From NCBI GenBank assembly GCA_903839585.1, contig CAIMCU010000079.1, positions 1-6,295 on the forward strand: a DNA stretch of 6,295 nucleotides. The letters run 5' to 3'. The position numbers and the translations under genes were made by a program. Source of the DNA: an uncultured Actinomycetes bacterium (GTDB taxonomy: Bacteria > Actinomycetota > Actinomycetes > Nanopelagicales > Nanopelagicaceae). Shown one piece after another: positions 1 through 5,938 of the stretch (position 1 is its first letter; every line of letters begins with the position of its first letter). Under the pieces are notes generated by a model. That model saw only the letters and a list, made by a program, of their open reading frames with translations, did no database searches and was not told where the DNA came from.

Positions 1-263
1 CACCAAGGCATCTCTTCATGGACAGCTTTATGCAAAATCTTGTCATCGATATCTGTCACGTTACGAATAAAGGTGACGTTATAGCCGCTCTTTGTTAACC
101 AGCGGCGCAAAATATCAAAGTTAACACCGGAGCGAACGTGACCGATATGTGGAGGCGCTTGAACAGTTGCACCACAGAGATAGATTCCGACCTCGCCCTT
201 TTTGAGCGGAACAAAAGGTGAGTTGGTTCGCGTTAGCGTGTCATATAAAACTAGCGAACTCAT
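1..263 (-). CDS. cysS: Cysteine--tRNA ligase, N-terminal part (runs off left edge)
   Basis: Class I aminoacyl-tRNA synthetase that attaches cysteine to tRNA-Cys in the cytoplasm. The first 87 residues are in the window and the rest lies beyond position 1. Visible family marks are the opening LYDTLTR, the LCGATVQ segment whose Cys30 corresponds to the first zinc ligand that recognises the cysteine thiol, the ATP-binding HIGH signature at residues 39-42 followed by VRSG, and the [12 protein letters not shown] block at about 65-76. The ATG at 261-263 gives the usual N-terminus and lies 24 nt after the ispDF stop. No Shine-Dalgarno sequence is visible; a hairpin occupies that gap instead. Downstream of carD and ispDF, the position matches Rv3580c in M. 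tuberculosis. The closely related MshC also has the synthetase fold, but the NVTDIDDKI block and the carD-ispDF linkage favour the true synthetase. The KMSKS loop and anticodon domain cannot be checked here. Confidence 0.95.
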   Translation of the reverse strand, partial: MSSLVLYDTLTRTNSPFVPLKKGEVGIYLCGATVQAPPHIGHVRSGVNFDILRRWLTKSGYNVTFIRNVTDIDDKILHKAVHEEMPW

Positions 264-265
264 TG

Positions 266-282
266 GGCAAGTCTATCTTGCC
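266..282 (-). promoter_or_regulatory. Hairpin covering the cysS ribosome-binding region
   Basis: In the cysS direction the sequence is GGCAAG, a 5-nt loop ATAGA, then CTTGCC, a perfect 6-bp stem. The stem ends 2 nt before the cysS ATG and begins 5 nt after the ispDF stop, so it fills the place of a Shine-Dalgarno sequence, none of which is seen. It has no U-tract and the next codon is a start, so it does not look like a terminator. A role in coupling cysS translation to ribosomes finishing ispDF is my inference. Confidence 0.45.
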
Positions 283-287
283 GAGCG

Positions 288-1409
288 CTAACTCTTAAAA
301 ACGAGCGCTGATGCAATGGCGGCTATGCCTTTTCCTTCGCCCGTAAGACCCATTCCATCAGTAGTTGTTGCAAGAAGTGCGACCTCAACCCCACCAAGTG
401 CTGCAGAAAGTGCTGCAATCGCTTCCACTCTACGAGAGCCGATCTTTGGTTTGTTGCCAATTACCTGCACCGATACATGTGAAACTTTGTATCCAGCTTT
501 TGTAATCAGTGAAAGCGTCTCTTTGAGAAGAGCTGTGCCTGATGCACCTGCATACTCAGGACGAGATACTCCGAAGTTACTTCCAAGATCTCCGAGCCCT
601 GTAGCTGCAAAGAGCGCATCGCAGATTGCATGCGCTGCAACATCTCCATCTGAGTGACCCTCAACCCCGGTTTCATCCGGCCAGTGCAGACCTGCAAGCC
701 AAAGTTCGCGGCCGGTTTCGAAGTGGTGTGCATCGACTCCAACGCCGGTAGAGAATGTTGTTGCATCTCCAAGAAATGACAGAGCCGTAGCCATATCACT
801 TGGGGTCGTAATCTTTATCGCGCGCTCTTCACCTTCGATGATTCGAACCTTTTTCCCGAGAGATTCAACAAGGGCGCCATCATCTGTTGCCTCTGATCCT
901 GAAGCATGCGCTGCCTGCAAAACCCCGTAGGTAAAGCCCTGAGGAGTCTGCACGCGCCGAAGTTGAGAGCGATCTGGGGTTGAGACAACATATCCATCAG
1001 AGTCAACAACTTTTACGGTATCGCTTTGTGCAAGACCTGGAATAACAGCTACCTCGCCAGAGTTCAGTGCATCTACAACACGTTGTGCCAACTCACGGCT
1101 AGCTAACGCTCGTGCTGCATCGTGAACAAGGATGAAATCAACATCGCAGAGAACTTGTGCAAGACCAAGTCGAACGCTCTCGCTGCGGGTAGCACCGCCG
1201 GTTACAACGGTAACTGTGTTTCCTAGGAGTTCGCGAAACCTTGCTTCATACCCTGCAGGGGCTGTAACGATTATTTGATCTGCGACTGAAGACAGCGCTG
1301 AGACAGAGTGTTCGATAAGTGTGCGATCACCGAGTTGAATGAGCGCCTTTGGAATCGGTGCGCCAAATCTTTCACCACTGCCAGCGGCAGCGATGATGGC
1401 GGAGATCAT
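288..1409 (-). CDS. ispDF: Bifunctional IspD/IspF (MEP cytidylyltransferase / MECDP synthase)
   Basis: Fused enzyme for steps 3 and 5 of the MEP isoprenoid pathway: IspD joins MEP to CTP to give CDP-ME, and IspF cyclises CDP-ME phosphate to MECDP with loss of CMP. The 373-residue length equals the sum of the two proteins. The IspD domain (about 1-212) shows the nucleotide-binding [10 protein letters not shown] (7-16) with PKAL at 20-23, VHDAAR at 95-100, RVQTPQGF at 152-159 and TDDG at 175-178. The IspF domain (about 219-373) has metal ligands Asp226 and His228 in GVDAH, His260 after GHSDGDV, GDLG at 273-276 and ATTTD at 347-351. The TGEGK at 356-360 differs from the usual TGRGE. The ATG directly abuts the carD stop (TAA-ATG), implying translational coupling; the nearest purine run, GAGG, is about 14 nt upstream. 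IspD-IspF fusions are known in several bacterial groups, while mycobacteria keep the genes separate. Confidence 0.97.
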   Translation of the reverse strand: MISAIIAAAGSGERFGAPIPKALIQLGDRTLIEHSVSALSSVADQIIVTAPAGYEARFRELLGNTVTVVTGGATRSESVRLGLAQVLCDVDFILVHDAARALASRELAQRVVDALNSGEVAVIPGLAQSDTVKVVDSDGYVVSTPDRSQLRRVQTPQGFTYGVLQAAHASGSEATDDGALVESLGKKVRIIEGEERAIKITTPSDMATALSFLGDATTFSTGVGVDAHHFETGRELWLAGLHWPDETGVEGHSDGDVAAHAICDALFAATGLGDLGSNFGVSRPEYAGASGTALLKETLSLITKAGYKVSHVSVQVIGNKPKIGSRRVEAIAALSAALGGVEVALLATTTDGMGLTGEGKGIAAIASALVFKS

Positions 1410-1892
1410 TTAGGAAGCGAGAACCTCGTCAAGGAGAGTTGCAGCTCTATCTTCATCAGTGTGCTCAGCAAGTGCGAGCTCTGAGATGAGAATCTGCTTC
1501 GCCTTGGCGAGCATGCGCTTTTCGCCTGCAGAAAGTCCGCGGTCGAGGTCGCGACGGTAAAGATCGCGAACAACCTCGGCCACCTTGATGACATCACCAG
1601 AAGCAAGCTTTTCAAGGTTTGCTTTGTAGCGACGTGACCAGTTGGTTGGCTCTTCTGTGTATGGCTGACGGAGAACGTTAAATACGCGGTCAAGACCAGC
1701 GCTATCGACAACATCACGAACACCAACAAGATCTACATTATCTGCAGGAACGCGGACTGTGAGATCTCCTTGAGCGACCTTAAGGACGAGATACATTCTT
1801 TCTTCACCCTTGATCACGCGAGTTTCAATAGCCTCGATGAGTGCTGCTCCGTGATGTGGGTAAACAACTGTTTCGCCGACCTTAAATGTCAT
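1410..1892 (-). CDS. carD: CarD-family RNA polymerase-binding transcription regulator
   Basis: CarD binds the RNA polymerase beta subunit and the upstream edge of the promoter bubble, stabilising the open complex and setting rRNA and stress-gene output; it is essential in mycobacteria. The 160-residue length is nearly that of the M. tuberculosis protein (162). The Tudor-like polymerase-interaction domain covers about residues 1-55 ([16 protein letters not shown], then the YLVLKV and LTVRVP strands). It holds Arg25 and Arg47, the positions known to contact beta. The helical DNA-binding domain follows, with Trp85 in [15 protein letters not shown], the residue that wedges into the bubble at the same number as in mycobacteria. 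Basic and helical segments [25 protein letters not shown] complete it at about 111-135. First gene of carD-ispDF-cysS, with its own promoter and a good Shine-Dalgarno sequence. Nothing odd is seen. Confidence 0.97.
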   Translation of the reverse strand: MTFKVGETVVYPHHGAALIEAIETRVIKGEERMYLVLKVAQGDLTVRVPADNVDLVGVRDVVDSAGLDRVFNVLRQPYTEEPTNWSRRYKANLEKLASGDVIKVAEVVRDLYRRDLDRGLSAGEKRMLAKAKQILISELALAEHTDEDRAATLLDEVLAS

Positions 1893-1898
1893 GTGTTG

Positions 1899-1905
1899 CC
1901 TTTCC
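1899..1905 (-). promoter_or_regulatory. Shine-Dalgarno sequence of carD
   Basis: GGAAAGG on the minus strand, with its last base 6 nt before the carD ATG. This supports the chosen start. It is the only strong Shine-Dalgarno sequence I find ahead of any gene in the window, which marks carD as the independently initiated first gene of its operon. Confidence 0.75.
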
Positions 1906-1916
1906 GTAGAGGGTCA

Positions 1917-1925
1917 ATTCTACCA
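1917..1925 (-). promoter_or_regulatory. Extended -10 promoter element for carD operon
   Basis: On the minus strand TGG is followed at once by TAGAAT, a TGn extended -10 with a 5-of-6 match to TATAAT. Transcription would start near position 1910, giving a leader of roughly 18-20 nt that still includes the Shine-Dalgarno sequence. The hexamer at -35 spacing (TTTTAT, 1945 to 1940, 17-nt spacer) is a poor match, as expected when an extended -10 carries recognition. Assigned by eye. Confidence 0.5.
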
Positions 1926-1967
1926 GCGATTTAGAGATGATAAAACCCGAATTAGCCCCCAATAAGT

Positions 1968-1990
1968 AGTGCCTAGCACTGCTTTAGGCA
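1968..1990. promoter_or_regulatory. Overlapping inverted repeats, candidate operator
   Basis: Two perfect inverted repeats share bases. AGTGC-CTA-GCACT occupies 1968-1980, and TGCCTA-N9-TAGGCA occupies 1970-1990. They sit in the 113-bp divergent region between carD and the lipoprotein gene, 16-38 bp before the lipoprotein ATG, where the -35 element of that gene would be, and about 60-80 bp upstream of the predicted carD start site. No gene or terminator explains them: the flanking genes are divergent and no T-run follows. The size and symmetry suit a dimeric regulator, but I do not recognise the binding protein. Confidence 0.4.
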
Positions 1991-1999
1991 TGAGAGAAT
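1991..1999 (+). promoter_or_regulatory. Possible extended -10 of lipoprotein gene (leaderless)
   Basis: TGA followed directly by GAGAAT resembles a TGn extended -10, although the hexamer lacks the usual initial T (4 of 6 match). It ends 6 nt before the ATG at 2006, so normal spacing would place the first transcribed base on the start codon itself. Leaderless messages are common in Actinobacteria. The alternative is that the purine run GAGAG at 1992-1996 is a weak Shine-Dalgarno sequence and the real promoter lies further upstream. Confidence 0.3.
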
Positions 2000-2005
2000 A
2001 CCCCC

Positions 2006-2524
2006 ATGCGTTTTTTCGCCAATAAAACAATTGCAACTATTTCCACTCTTGTACTTGCAACTACATTGACAGGTTGCGGAGCAGGTTTAAACGCTGAGAC
2101 CCGCAAGATCAAGCAGGTAACAGATGGAGTTGAAAAAACAATTGATGTCGATGGCAACAAGATCAAGATTCTTAACTTCTTACTTGTAGCCACCAAAGAT
2201 GGTTCAGCTGTAGTCGTTGGAACAATTGTTAATAGCGGAACTCAGGATGATCAACTCTTAGGAATTAGCGTTGGCTCAAATCAAGCAGTTCTTACTGGTG
2301 AAACAGTTTTGAAGCCACAGGCTCCGCTTCGTTTTGAAGGTCAGAGCGCAAATGCAAAGGCTGTATTCCCTGCTGTGAGCCCAGTGCCTGGTCGCAACGT
2401 CAATGTAACCGTTGGCTTTGCACGTGCTGGCCTTATTACATTTGAAGCAATCATCCGCGATCAGCGTGATGACTACGCCGGAGTTACTTCTGGTTCGACT
2501 TCCCCTGATTTGCCACAGCAGTAA
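2006..2524 (+). CDS. Small lipoprotein in the LpqE position beside carD
   Basis: A 172-residue predicted lipoprotein of unknown function. It has a short n-region with Arg2 and Lys7, a hydrophobic stretch at about 8-21 and the lipobox LTGC, with Cys24 as the lipidated residue. The mature part (about 53-150) alternates hydrophobic beta-strand-like segments, such as [18 protein letters not shown] and NVNVTVGFA, suggesting an immunoglobulin-like sandwich on the outer membrane-facing surface. Residues 151-172 form a polar, probably disordered tail. Divergent from carD, it sits where M. tuberculosis has lpqE (Rv3584), whose family I recall as related to PCuAC copper chaperones. This protein has no histidine and no methionine beyond Met1, so copper delivery of that kind is unlikely. 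The ATG is just downstream of the promoter-like region with a weak GAGAG. The last 41 bp overlap gpmA on the other strand. Confidence 0.85.
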   Translation: MRFFANKTIATISTLVLATTLTGCGAGLNAETRKIKQVTDGVEKTIDVDGNKIKILNFLLVATKDGSAVVVGTIVNSGTQDDQLLGISVGSNQAVLTGETVLKPQAPLRFEGQSANAKAVFPAVSPVPGRNVNVTVGFARAGLITFEAIIRDQRDDYAGVTSGSTSPDLPQQ

Positions 2525-3242
2525 TCGCAGCTGCAGCTGCTGCAGGATCTAAATACTCTCCACCCTTGACCGTTGGCTTAAAGTTTGAGTCCAAAGTGTA
2601 GAGCAGTGGAATACCTGTTGGAATATTGAGCTCAGCAATATCTGTGTCCCCAATTCCATCTAAGTGCTTTACAAGTGCGCGCAGTGAGTTTCCATGCGCA
2701 GTAACCAATACCCGTTTGTTAGCCTTGAGGTCAGGGATGATCGACTCCTCCCAATAAGGAATCATGCGGGCAACAACATCCTTTAAGCACTCAGTTGCAG
2801 GCATAGCCGCACCTAAATCCGCATACCGTGGATCCCCTACTTGGCTATACGTATCTTTCGCATCAATGGGTGGAGGCGGAACATCGTAGGAACGTCGCCA
2901 AAGTTTGAACTGCTCTTCACCATACTGAGCCAAAGTTTCCTTCTTATCCTTACCCTGCAGCGCTCCGTAGTGACGTTCATTTAAACGCCATGAGCGTCGA
3001 ACTGGAATCCAGTGACGATCGCATGAATCAAGGGCTAACTGCGAGGTATGAATTGCGCGGCGCAGAAGCGAGGTATGAACAACATCTGGCAAAAGCCCAC
3101 GCACTGCCATGAGCTTGCCACCGCGGGCAGCCTCTGCTTCACCTGCAGCCGATAGGCGAACATCTACCCAGCCGGTGAAGAGGTTCTTGGCGTTCCATTC
3201 GGATTCGCCGTGGCGCAACAGGATTAATTCATACGTCGACAT
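2484..3242 (-). CDS. gpmA: 2,3-bisphosphoglycerate-dependent phosphoglycerate mutase
   Basis: Glycolytic and gluconeogenic enzyme that interconverts 3- and 2-phosphoglycerate in the cytoplasm through a phosphohistidine intermediate. The 252-residue length is normal for the cofactor-dependent family. The phosphohistidine motif [10 protein letters not shown] is at about 8-17 with His11 as nucleophile. It is followed by [12 protein letters not shown] (20-31), SLLRRAIHT (58-66), the block [14 protein letters not shown] (87-100) with acid/base Glu89, the segment [11 protein letters not shown] (115-125), and [10 protein letters not shown] (181-190) with the second catalytic His183. All catalytic residues are present. 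The ATG lies 17 nt after the ybjN stop without a Shine-Dalgarno sequence, so it probably depends on upstream translation. Last gene of the nitrobindin-asparaginase-mshA-ybjN-gpmA run; M. tuberculosis also has gpm1 near mshA. The C-terminal 13 codons and stop overlap the convergent lipoprotein gene. Confidence 0.97.
   Translation of the reverse strand: MSTYELILLRHGESEWNAKNLFTGWVDVRLSAAGEAEAARGGKLMAVRGLLPDVVHTSLLRRAIHTSQLALDSCDRHWIPVRRSWRLNERHYGALQGKDKKETLAQYGEEQFKLWRRSYDVPPPPIDAKDTYSQVGDPRYADLGAAMPATECLKDVVARMIPYWEESIIPDLKANKRVLVTAHGNSLRALVKHLDGIGDTDIAELNIPTGIPLLYTLDSNFKPTVKGGEYLDPAAAAAAITAVANQGKSNQK
2531..2545 (+). other. Perfect stem-loop just after the lipoprotein stop
   Basis: CTGCAG-CTG-CTGCAG forms a 6-bp stem with a 3-nt loop 6 nt beyond the lipoprotein TAA. 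It overlaps a 14-bp palindrome of alternating GCAGCTGC at 2527-2540. It has no following T-run, so it is at best a weak or factor-assisted end for the plus-strand message. It also encodes an alanine-rich stretch near the gpmA C-terminus (DPAAAAAA), which alone could produce such repetitive sequence. Confidence 0.25.
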
Positions 3243-3259
3243 GGGCGCTATCTTGCCAG

Positions 3260-3742
3260 TTAAATCAGATGTTTGAAAGCGTCAAGGTTTGCAAGTGACT
3301 CACCGCGAGTTGTGCGCCAAGCCCATTCTCGACGAATCGCATTTGCAAAGCCCAATTCGAGTAATGGATTAAATGATGAGTCTGAGTACTGCAAGACGGC
3401 TCCGATAAGTCGATCTATCTCGCGATCTGTAACGGCGTTAAGCGGAAGCCGACCGACCAGATAGATATCGTGCAGCTCATTTATTGCAAAGGCGATACCG
3501 TACATCGATGCATTCTTTGCCATGCACCAGGCGTGTACAGCCGCCTCATTCTCATCGGGCTTGCGGATAACAAAGGCGTTGATACTCAATGAGTGATCGC
3601 CAACAATGAGTGCACAGTGTGTCTGGAGCTTCTTATCACCTGGCAAGGTAATCAGAAAGGAGTTCTCATCCTTGCGATCAAACTCAAGATCATGGGAGTC
3701 AAGAAACTCCTCAATAATGATGCGGGGATCGATTGCTGCCAT
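3260..3742 (-). CDS. YbjN-domain protein of unknown function
   Basis: A 160-residue soluble protein with no signal peptide or membrane segment. It fits the YbjN domain family, whose fold resembles type III secretion chaperones and whose biochemical role is not settled. Visible family-like blocks are ITLPG at 31-35, KPDEN at 61-65, KN at 76-77, [10 protein letters not shown] at 92-101, [12 protein letters not shown] at 110-121 and LELGF at 128-132, with a Trp/Arg-rich end (REWAWR, 138-143). Its ATG shares one base with the mshA stop (TAATG), the classic arrangement for re-initiation, and no Shine-Dalgarno sequence is seen. The same neighbour follows mshA in M. tuberculosis (Rv0487) and Streptomyces, so the pairing is widely kept in Actinobacteria. 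A link to mycothiol synthesis, perhaps as a chaperone, is only guilt by association. Confidence 0.88.
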   Translation of the reverse strand: MAAIDPRIIIEEFLDSHDLEFDRKDENSFLITLPGDKKLQTHCALIVGDHSLSINAFVIRKPDENEAAVHAWCMAKNASMYGIAFAINELHDIYLVGRLPLNAVTDREIDRLIGAVLQYSDSSFNPLLELGFANAIRREWAWRTTRGESLANLDAFKHLI

Positions 3743-4998
3743 TAGCTGATGGACTTATTAGCTTGTATCGATGAGGTAGCAACGCGATCGTAGATATCGA
3801 GTGTTCCACGCGCTGTTGCATCCCAACCAAAGTGAGAAGCGTGCTCGATTGCGCCCATTGAAAGAAGTACGCGGCGCTGTGGCTCGTTTAGCAAACGCGC
3901 AATGACAGATGACCAAGCCTTTGGATCATGTCCATCAACTAGGACGCCAGAGATACCATCAGCGATAGCTGTACGCAATCCACCAACAGCTGTCGCAACA
4001 ACCGGTGTTCCACACGCCTGTGCCTCTAGCGCAACCAAACCAAAGCTCTCTGAGTAACTTGGGACGCACACTAAATCTGCTGCGCGATACCACTGTGGAA
4101 GTTCGTTACGAGGTACAGGGTTTTCAAAGCGAACAACATCTGAGATACCAAGCCAAGATGCAAGATCCTTTAAGCGATCAACCTCGCCGGTACCTGCACC
4201 TGAAGCTCCACCCATGATTAAAACAATAAGCTTTGAGCGAAGATGCGGTGAGTGCATCAGCATCTCAGCAACTGCGCGAATTAAGACCTCAGGTCCTTTG
4301 TGAGGTTGAATCCGACCGACAAAAGCTAGAACATGCGCATCCTTTGGAAGATTGACCGCCTCACGTGCAACTGCACGCCCGGCCCCTGCTGTAAATGAGT
4401 AGAGATCAACACCTGGGCTAACAACACTTACATTGTCTGGGCACGCATCGTAGAGAGATACAAGGCTGGCAGCCTCTGCATCGGTATTTGCGATCAATGC
4501 GTTAGCCGCTGCGACAACCTGCGACTCTCCCTGTACCCGAATCATTGGTTCGGGGGTTTCACCTTCAGCGAGGTTTAAGTTCTTAACGCGAGCCATGGTG
4601 TGCATCGTGTGCACGAGAGGAATTGAAAGCCTTGACGCTGCTGGCATCGCAATCTTGCCTGAGATCCAGTAATGCGAATGGATTAAGTCGTAACTATCTT
4701 TTGCAAGCATCTGAGCTAACTCTGCAGAGAGTGCAGGAATTAGAGCTGGAAGCTGCTCCTTGGTAACTCCATGGACAGGTCCCATGTTTATCTGTCGAAC
4801 ACGAACGCCCTTTGCGATCTCTACAACATCATCAACATCTTCATTTGTGCGACGGGTGAAGATATCTACATCAACACCCATAGCAGCCATTCGCTCTGCG
4901 CTCTCGGCCACGTAGATATTCATGCCACCTGCATCGCCAATGCCTGGTTGATCCAGGGGCGAGGTATGCACCATGACGGTTGCAATGCGGCGGTTCAT
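3742..4998 (-). CDS. mshA: D-inositol-3-phosphate glycosyltransferase (mycothiol synthesis)
   Basis: Transfers N-acetylglucosamine from UDP-GlcNAc to 1L-myo-inositol 1-phosphate, the committed step of mycothiol synthesis. It is a retaining GT4-family enzyme with two Rossmann domains. The 418-residue length is typical. The N-terminal domain has HTSPLDQPGIGDAGGMNIYV (11-30), whose glycine-rich loop and GGMN are MshA hallmarks, then IHSHYWISG (106-114) and HTMHTMARVKN (130-140). The C-terminal domain has SPGVDL (194-199), FVGRIQPHKGPEVLI (226-240) with UDP-contacting Arg229 and Lys234, and the EX7E motif in YSESFGLVALEAQACGTPVVA, with Glu317 and Glu325. These features separate it from sucrose-phosphate and other GT4 enzymes. 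The ATG lies 17 nt after the asparaginase stop; no Shine-Dalgarno sequence is seen. It overlaps ybjN by one base. The other msh genes are not in the window. Confidence 0.96.
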   Translation of the reverse strand: MNRRIATVMVHTSPLDQPGIGDAGGMNIYVAESAERMAAMGVDVDIFTRRTNEDVDDVVEIAKGVRVRQINMGPVHGVTKEQLPALIPALSAELAQMLAKDSYDLIHSHYWISGKIAMPAASRLSIPLVHTMHTMARVKNLNLAEGETPEPMIRVQGESQVVAAANALIANTDAEAASLVSLYDACPDNVSVVSPGVDLYSFTAGAGRAVAREAVNLPKDAHVLAFVGRIQPHKGPEVLIRAVAEMLMHSPHLRSKLIVLIMGGASGAGTGEVDRLKDLASWLGISDVVRFENPVPRNELPQWYRAADLVCVPSYSESFGLVALEAQACGTPVVATAVGGLRTAIADGISGVLVDGHDPKAWSSVIARLLNEPQRRVLLSMGAIEHASHFGWDATARGTLDIYDRVATSSIQANKSIS

Positions 4999-5015
4999 GG
5001 TTAAAAGGGTACGGG

Positions 5016-5936
5016 TTAAGAAATGGTTGCGCGAATGGTGCCGATAACTTCAGAGCCGCCCATCACCTTTTCAGGCTCAAAAGCTGTGCTGATCCCGAAC
5101 TCAAGCAGAGATGCATGCACCAAAGTTCTAAAGGGGCGAAGTGAGCCATCGCTAACTTTGAAGACAAAGGTTCGGCCATCTTGGAGTGTGCACACCTCAA
5201 CCGCCTCAGCCCCATCCTTCATATACAAACCTGGAACCTCCTGCATCATCTGAGTAGTTAGGCGCTCTTTACCTGCAACCATCTCAGGGAATGTACGGGA
5301 TGCGTCCATAACGCTTTGATGCGCCTCATCTGTTGAGATTGTGATTGCTCGTATTGCGCGTGCTAAACCAATGAGTGTCATTAAGAACAGTGGTGCGCCA
5401 CAACCATCTGCACTCGTTAAGGTGATCATCTCGCCCGCTAAGTTTTCAATCTCACTCTTAATTGCCAGTTGCAGCGGATGGTTTGGATCAAGGTAGTTCT
5501 CAATAGGCCACTTATTAATAACGCAGGTCAAAAGCATCGCTGCATGCTTTCCGCTGCAGTTCATCGCAATACGTGTTGGCTGCGCATCGCCCCATGCGCG
5601 ACGCTCTGCATCACCAAGTGGACGATCAAATGCACACTGCAGCGCACTCTCATCCAACCCTGCAAGCGTAAGAATTTCGCGAATTGCCTCAAGGTGCTTT
5701 GCAGAACCTGAATGACTAGAGGCAGCAAGTGCCAACAAACGCGGCTCGAGCTTTAAACCCGCGCGCACCATCGCAGATGCCTGAAAGGATTTAACAGTCG
5801 AGCGAGGAAAGATCTTGGTATCGATATCGCCGATAGATTTAAAAACCGAACCATCTGAATTCAACATAACAAGGTAACCGCGATGTGCTGATTCAACTAC
5901 CCCGCTGCGAGTTACTTCCGCGAGTAATCCATCCAT
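5016..5936 (-). CDS. Asparaginase_II-family (Rhizobium-type, class 3) L-asparaginase
   Basis: Likely hydrolyses L-asparagine to aspartate and ammonia in the cytoplasm. The 306-residue protein matches the Asparaginase_II family, unrelated to the E. coli AnsA/AnsB fold. Visible blocks are VTRSGVVESAHRG (8-20), FPRSTVKSFQ (43-52) with the Ser46-x-x-Lys49 pair, ASSHSG (72-77), NCSGKHAAML (126-135), HPLQ (153-156), ADGCGAP (176-182) and FKVSDGS (259-265). By position, Cys127, Lys130 and Cys179 match the zinc ligands, and Lys260 a catalytic lysine, of the Rhizobium etli enzyme. No signal peptide is present. The ATG lies 2 nt after the nitrobindin stop, so the two are probably coupled; only weak purine runs precede it. 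A second ATG 4 nt on is out of frame. Linkage with mshA is not one I recognise; it may only reflect genome compaction. Serine beta-lactamase-like roles have been discussed for the fold, but asparaginase is the best call. Confidence 0.9.
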   Translation of the reverse strand: MDGLLAEVTRSGVVESAHRGYLVMLNSDGSVFKSIGDIDTKIFPRSTVKSFQASAMVRAGLKLEPRLLALAASSHSGSAKHLEAIREILTLAGLDESALQCAFDRPLGDAERRAWGDAQPTRIAMNCSGKHAAMLLTCVINKWPIENYLDPNHPLQLAIKSEIENLAGEMITLTSADGCGAPLFLMTLIGLARAIRAITISTDEAHQSVMDASRTFPEMVAGKERLTTQMMQEVPGLYMKDGAEAVEVCTLQDGRTFVFKVSDGSLRPFRTLVHASLLEFGISTAFEPEKVMGGSEVIGTIRATIS

Positions 5937-5938
5937 CT

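Noticed and set aside
264..287. T-box leader of cysS or an intrinsic terminator after ispDF
   Set aside because: The gap is only 24 nt, far too short for a T-box, and the hairpin is followed by the cysS start codon rather than a T-run.
316..657. Plus-strand reading frame of 113 codons opposite ispDF
   Set aside because: It lies wholly inside the IspF half of a clearly recognised gene, and its translation is low-complexity Ser/Pro/Ala-rich with no family resemblance.
1968..1990. CIRCE element for HrcA
   Set aside because: TAGCACT resembles half of a CIRCE, but the partner GAGTGCTAA at 9-nt spacing is absent and neither flanking gene is a chaperonin.
1984..2196. Minus-strand reading frame opposite the lipoprotein start
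   Set aside because: It is a mirror frame of the lipoprotein gene, would cross the promoter region, and shows no recognisable domain or ribosome-binding site.
2527..2540. GCAGCTGC palindrome as a protein-binding site
   Set aside because: The repetitive GCN/GCT codons of the alanine-rich gpmA C-terminus explain it; recorded only as a weak stem-loop.
4771..5004. Plus-strand reading frame of 77 codons at the mshA 5' end
   Set aside because: It is antisense to the conserved MshA N-terminus; the Cys/His-rich look comes from the reverse of conserved codons, and no initiation signal is seen.
5016..5936. Serine hydrolase / penicillin-binding protein, because of the Ser-x-x-Lys pair
   Set aside because: NCSGKHAAML, HPLQ and DGCGAP with the Cys-Lys-Cys zinc set are specific to the Asparaginase_II family.
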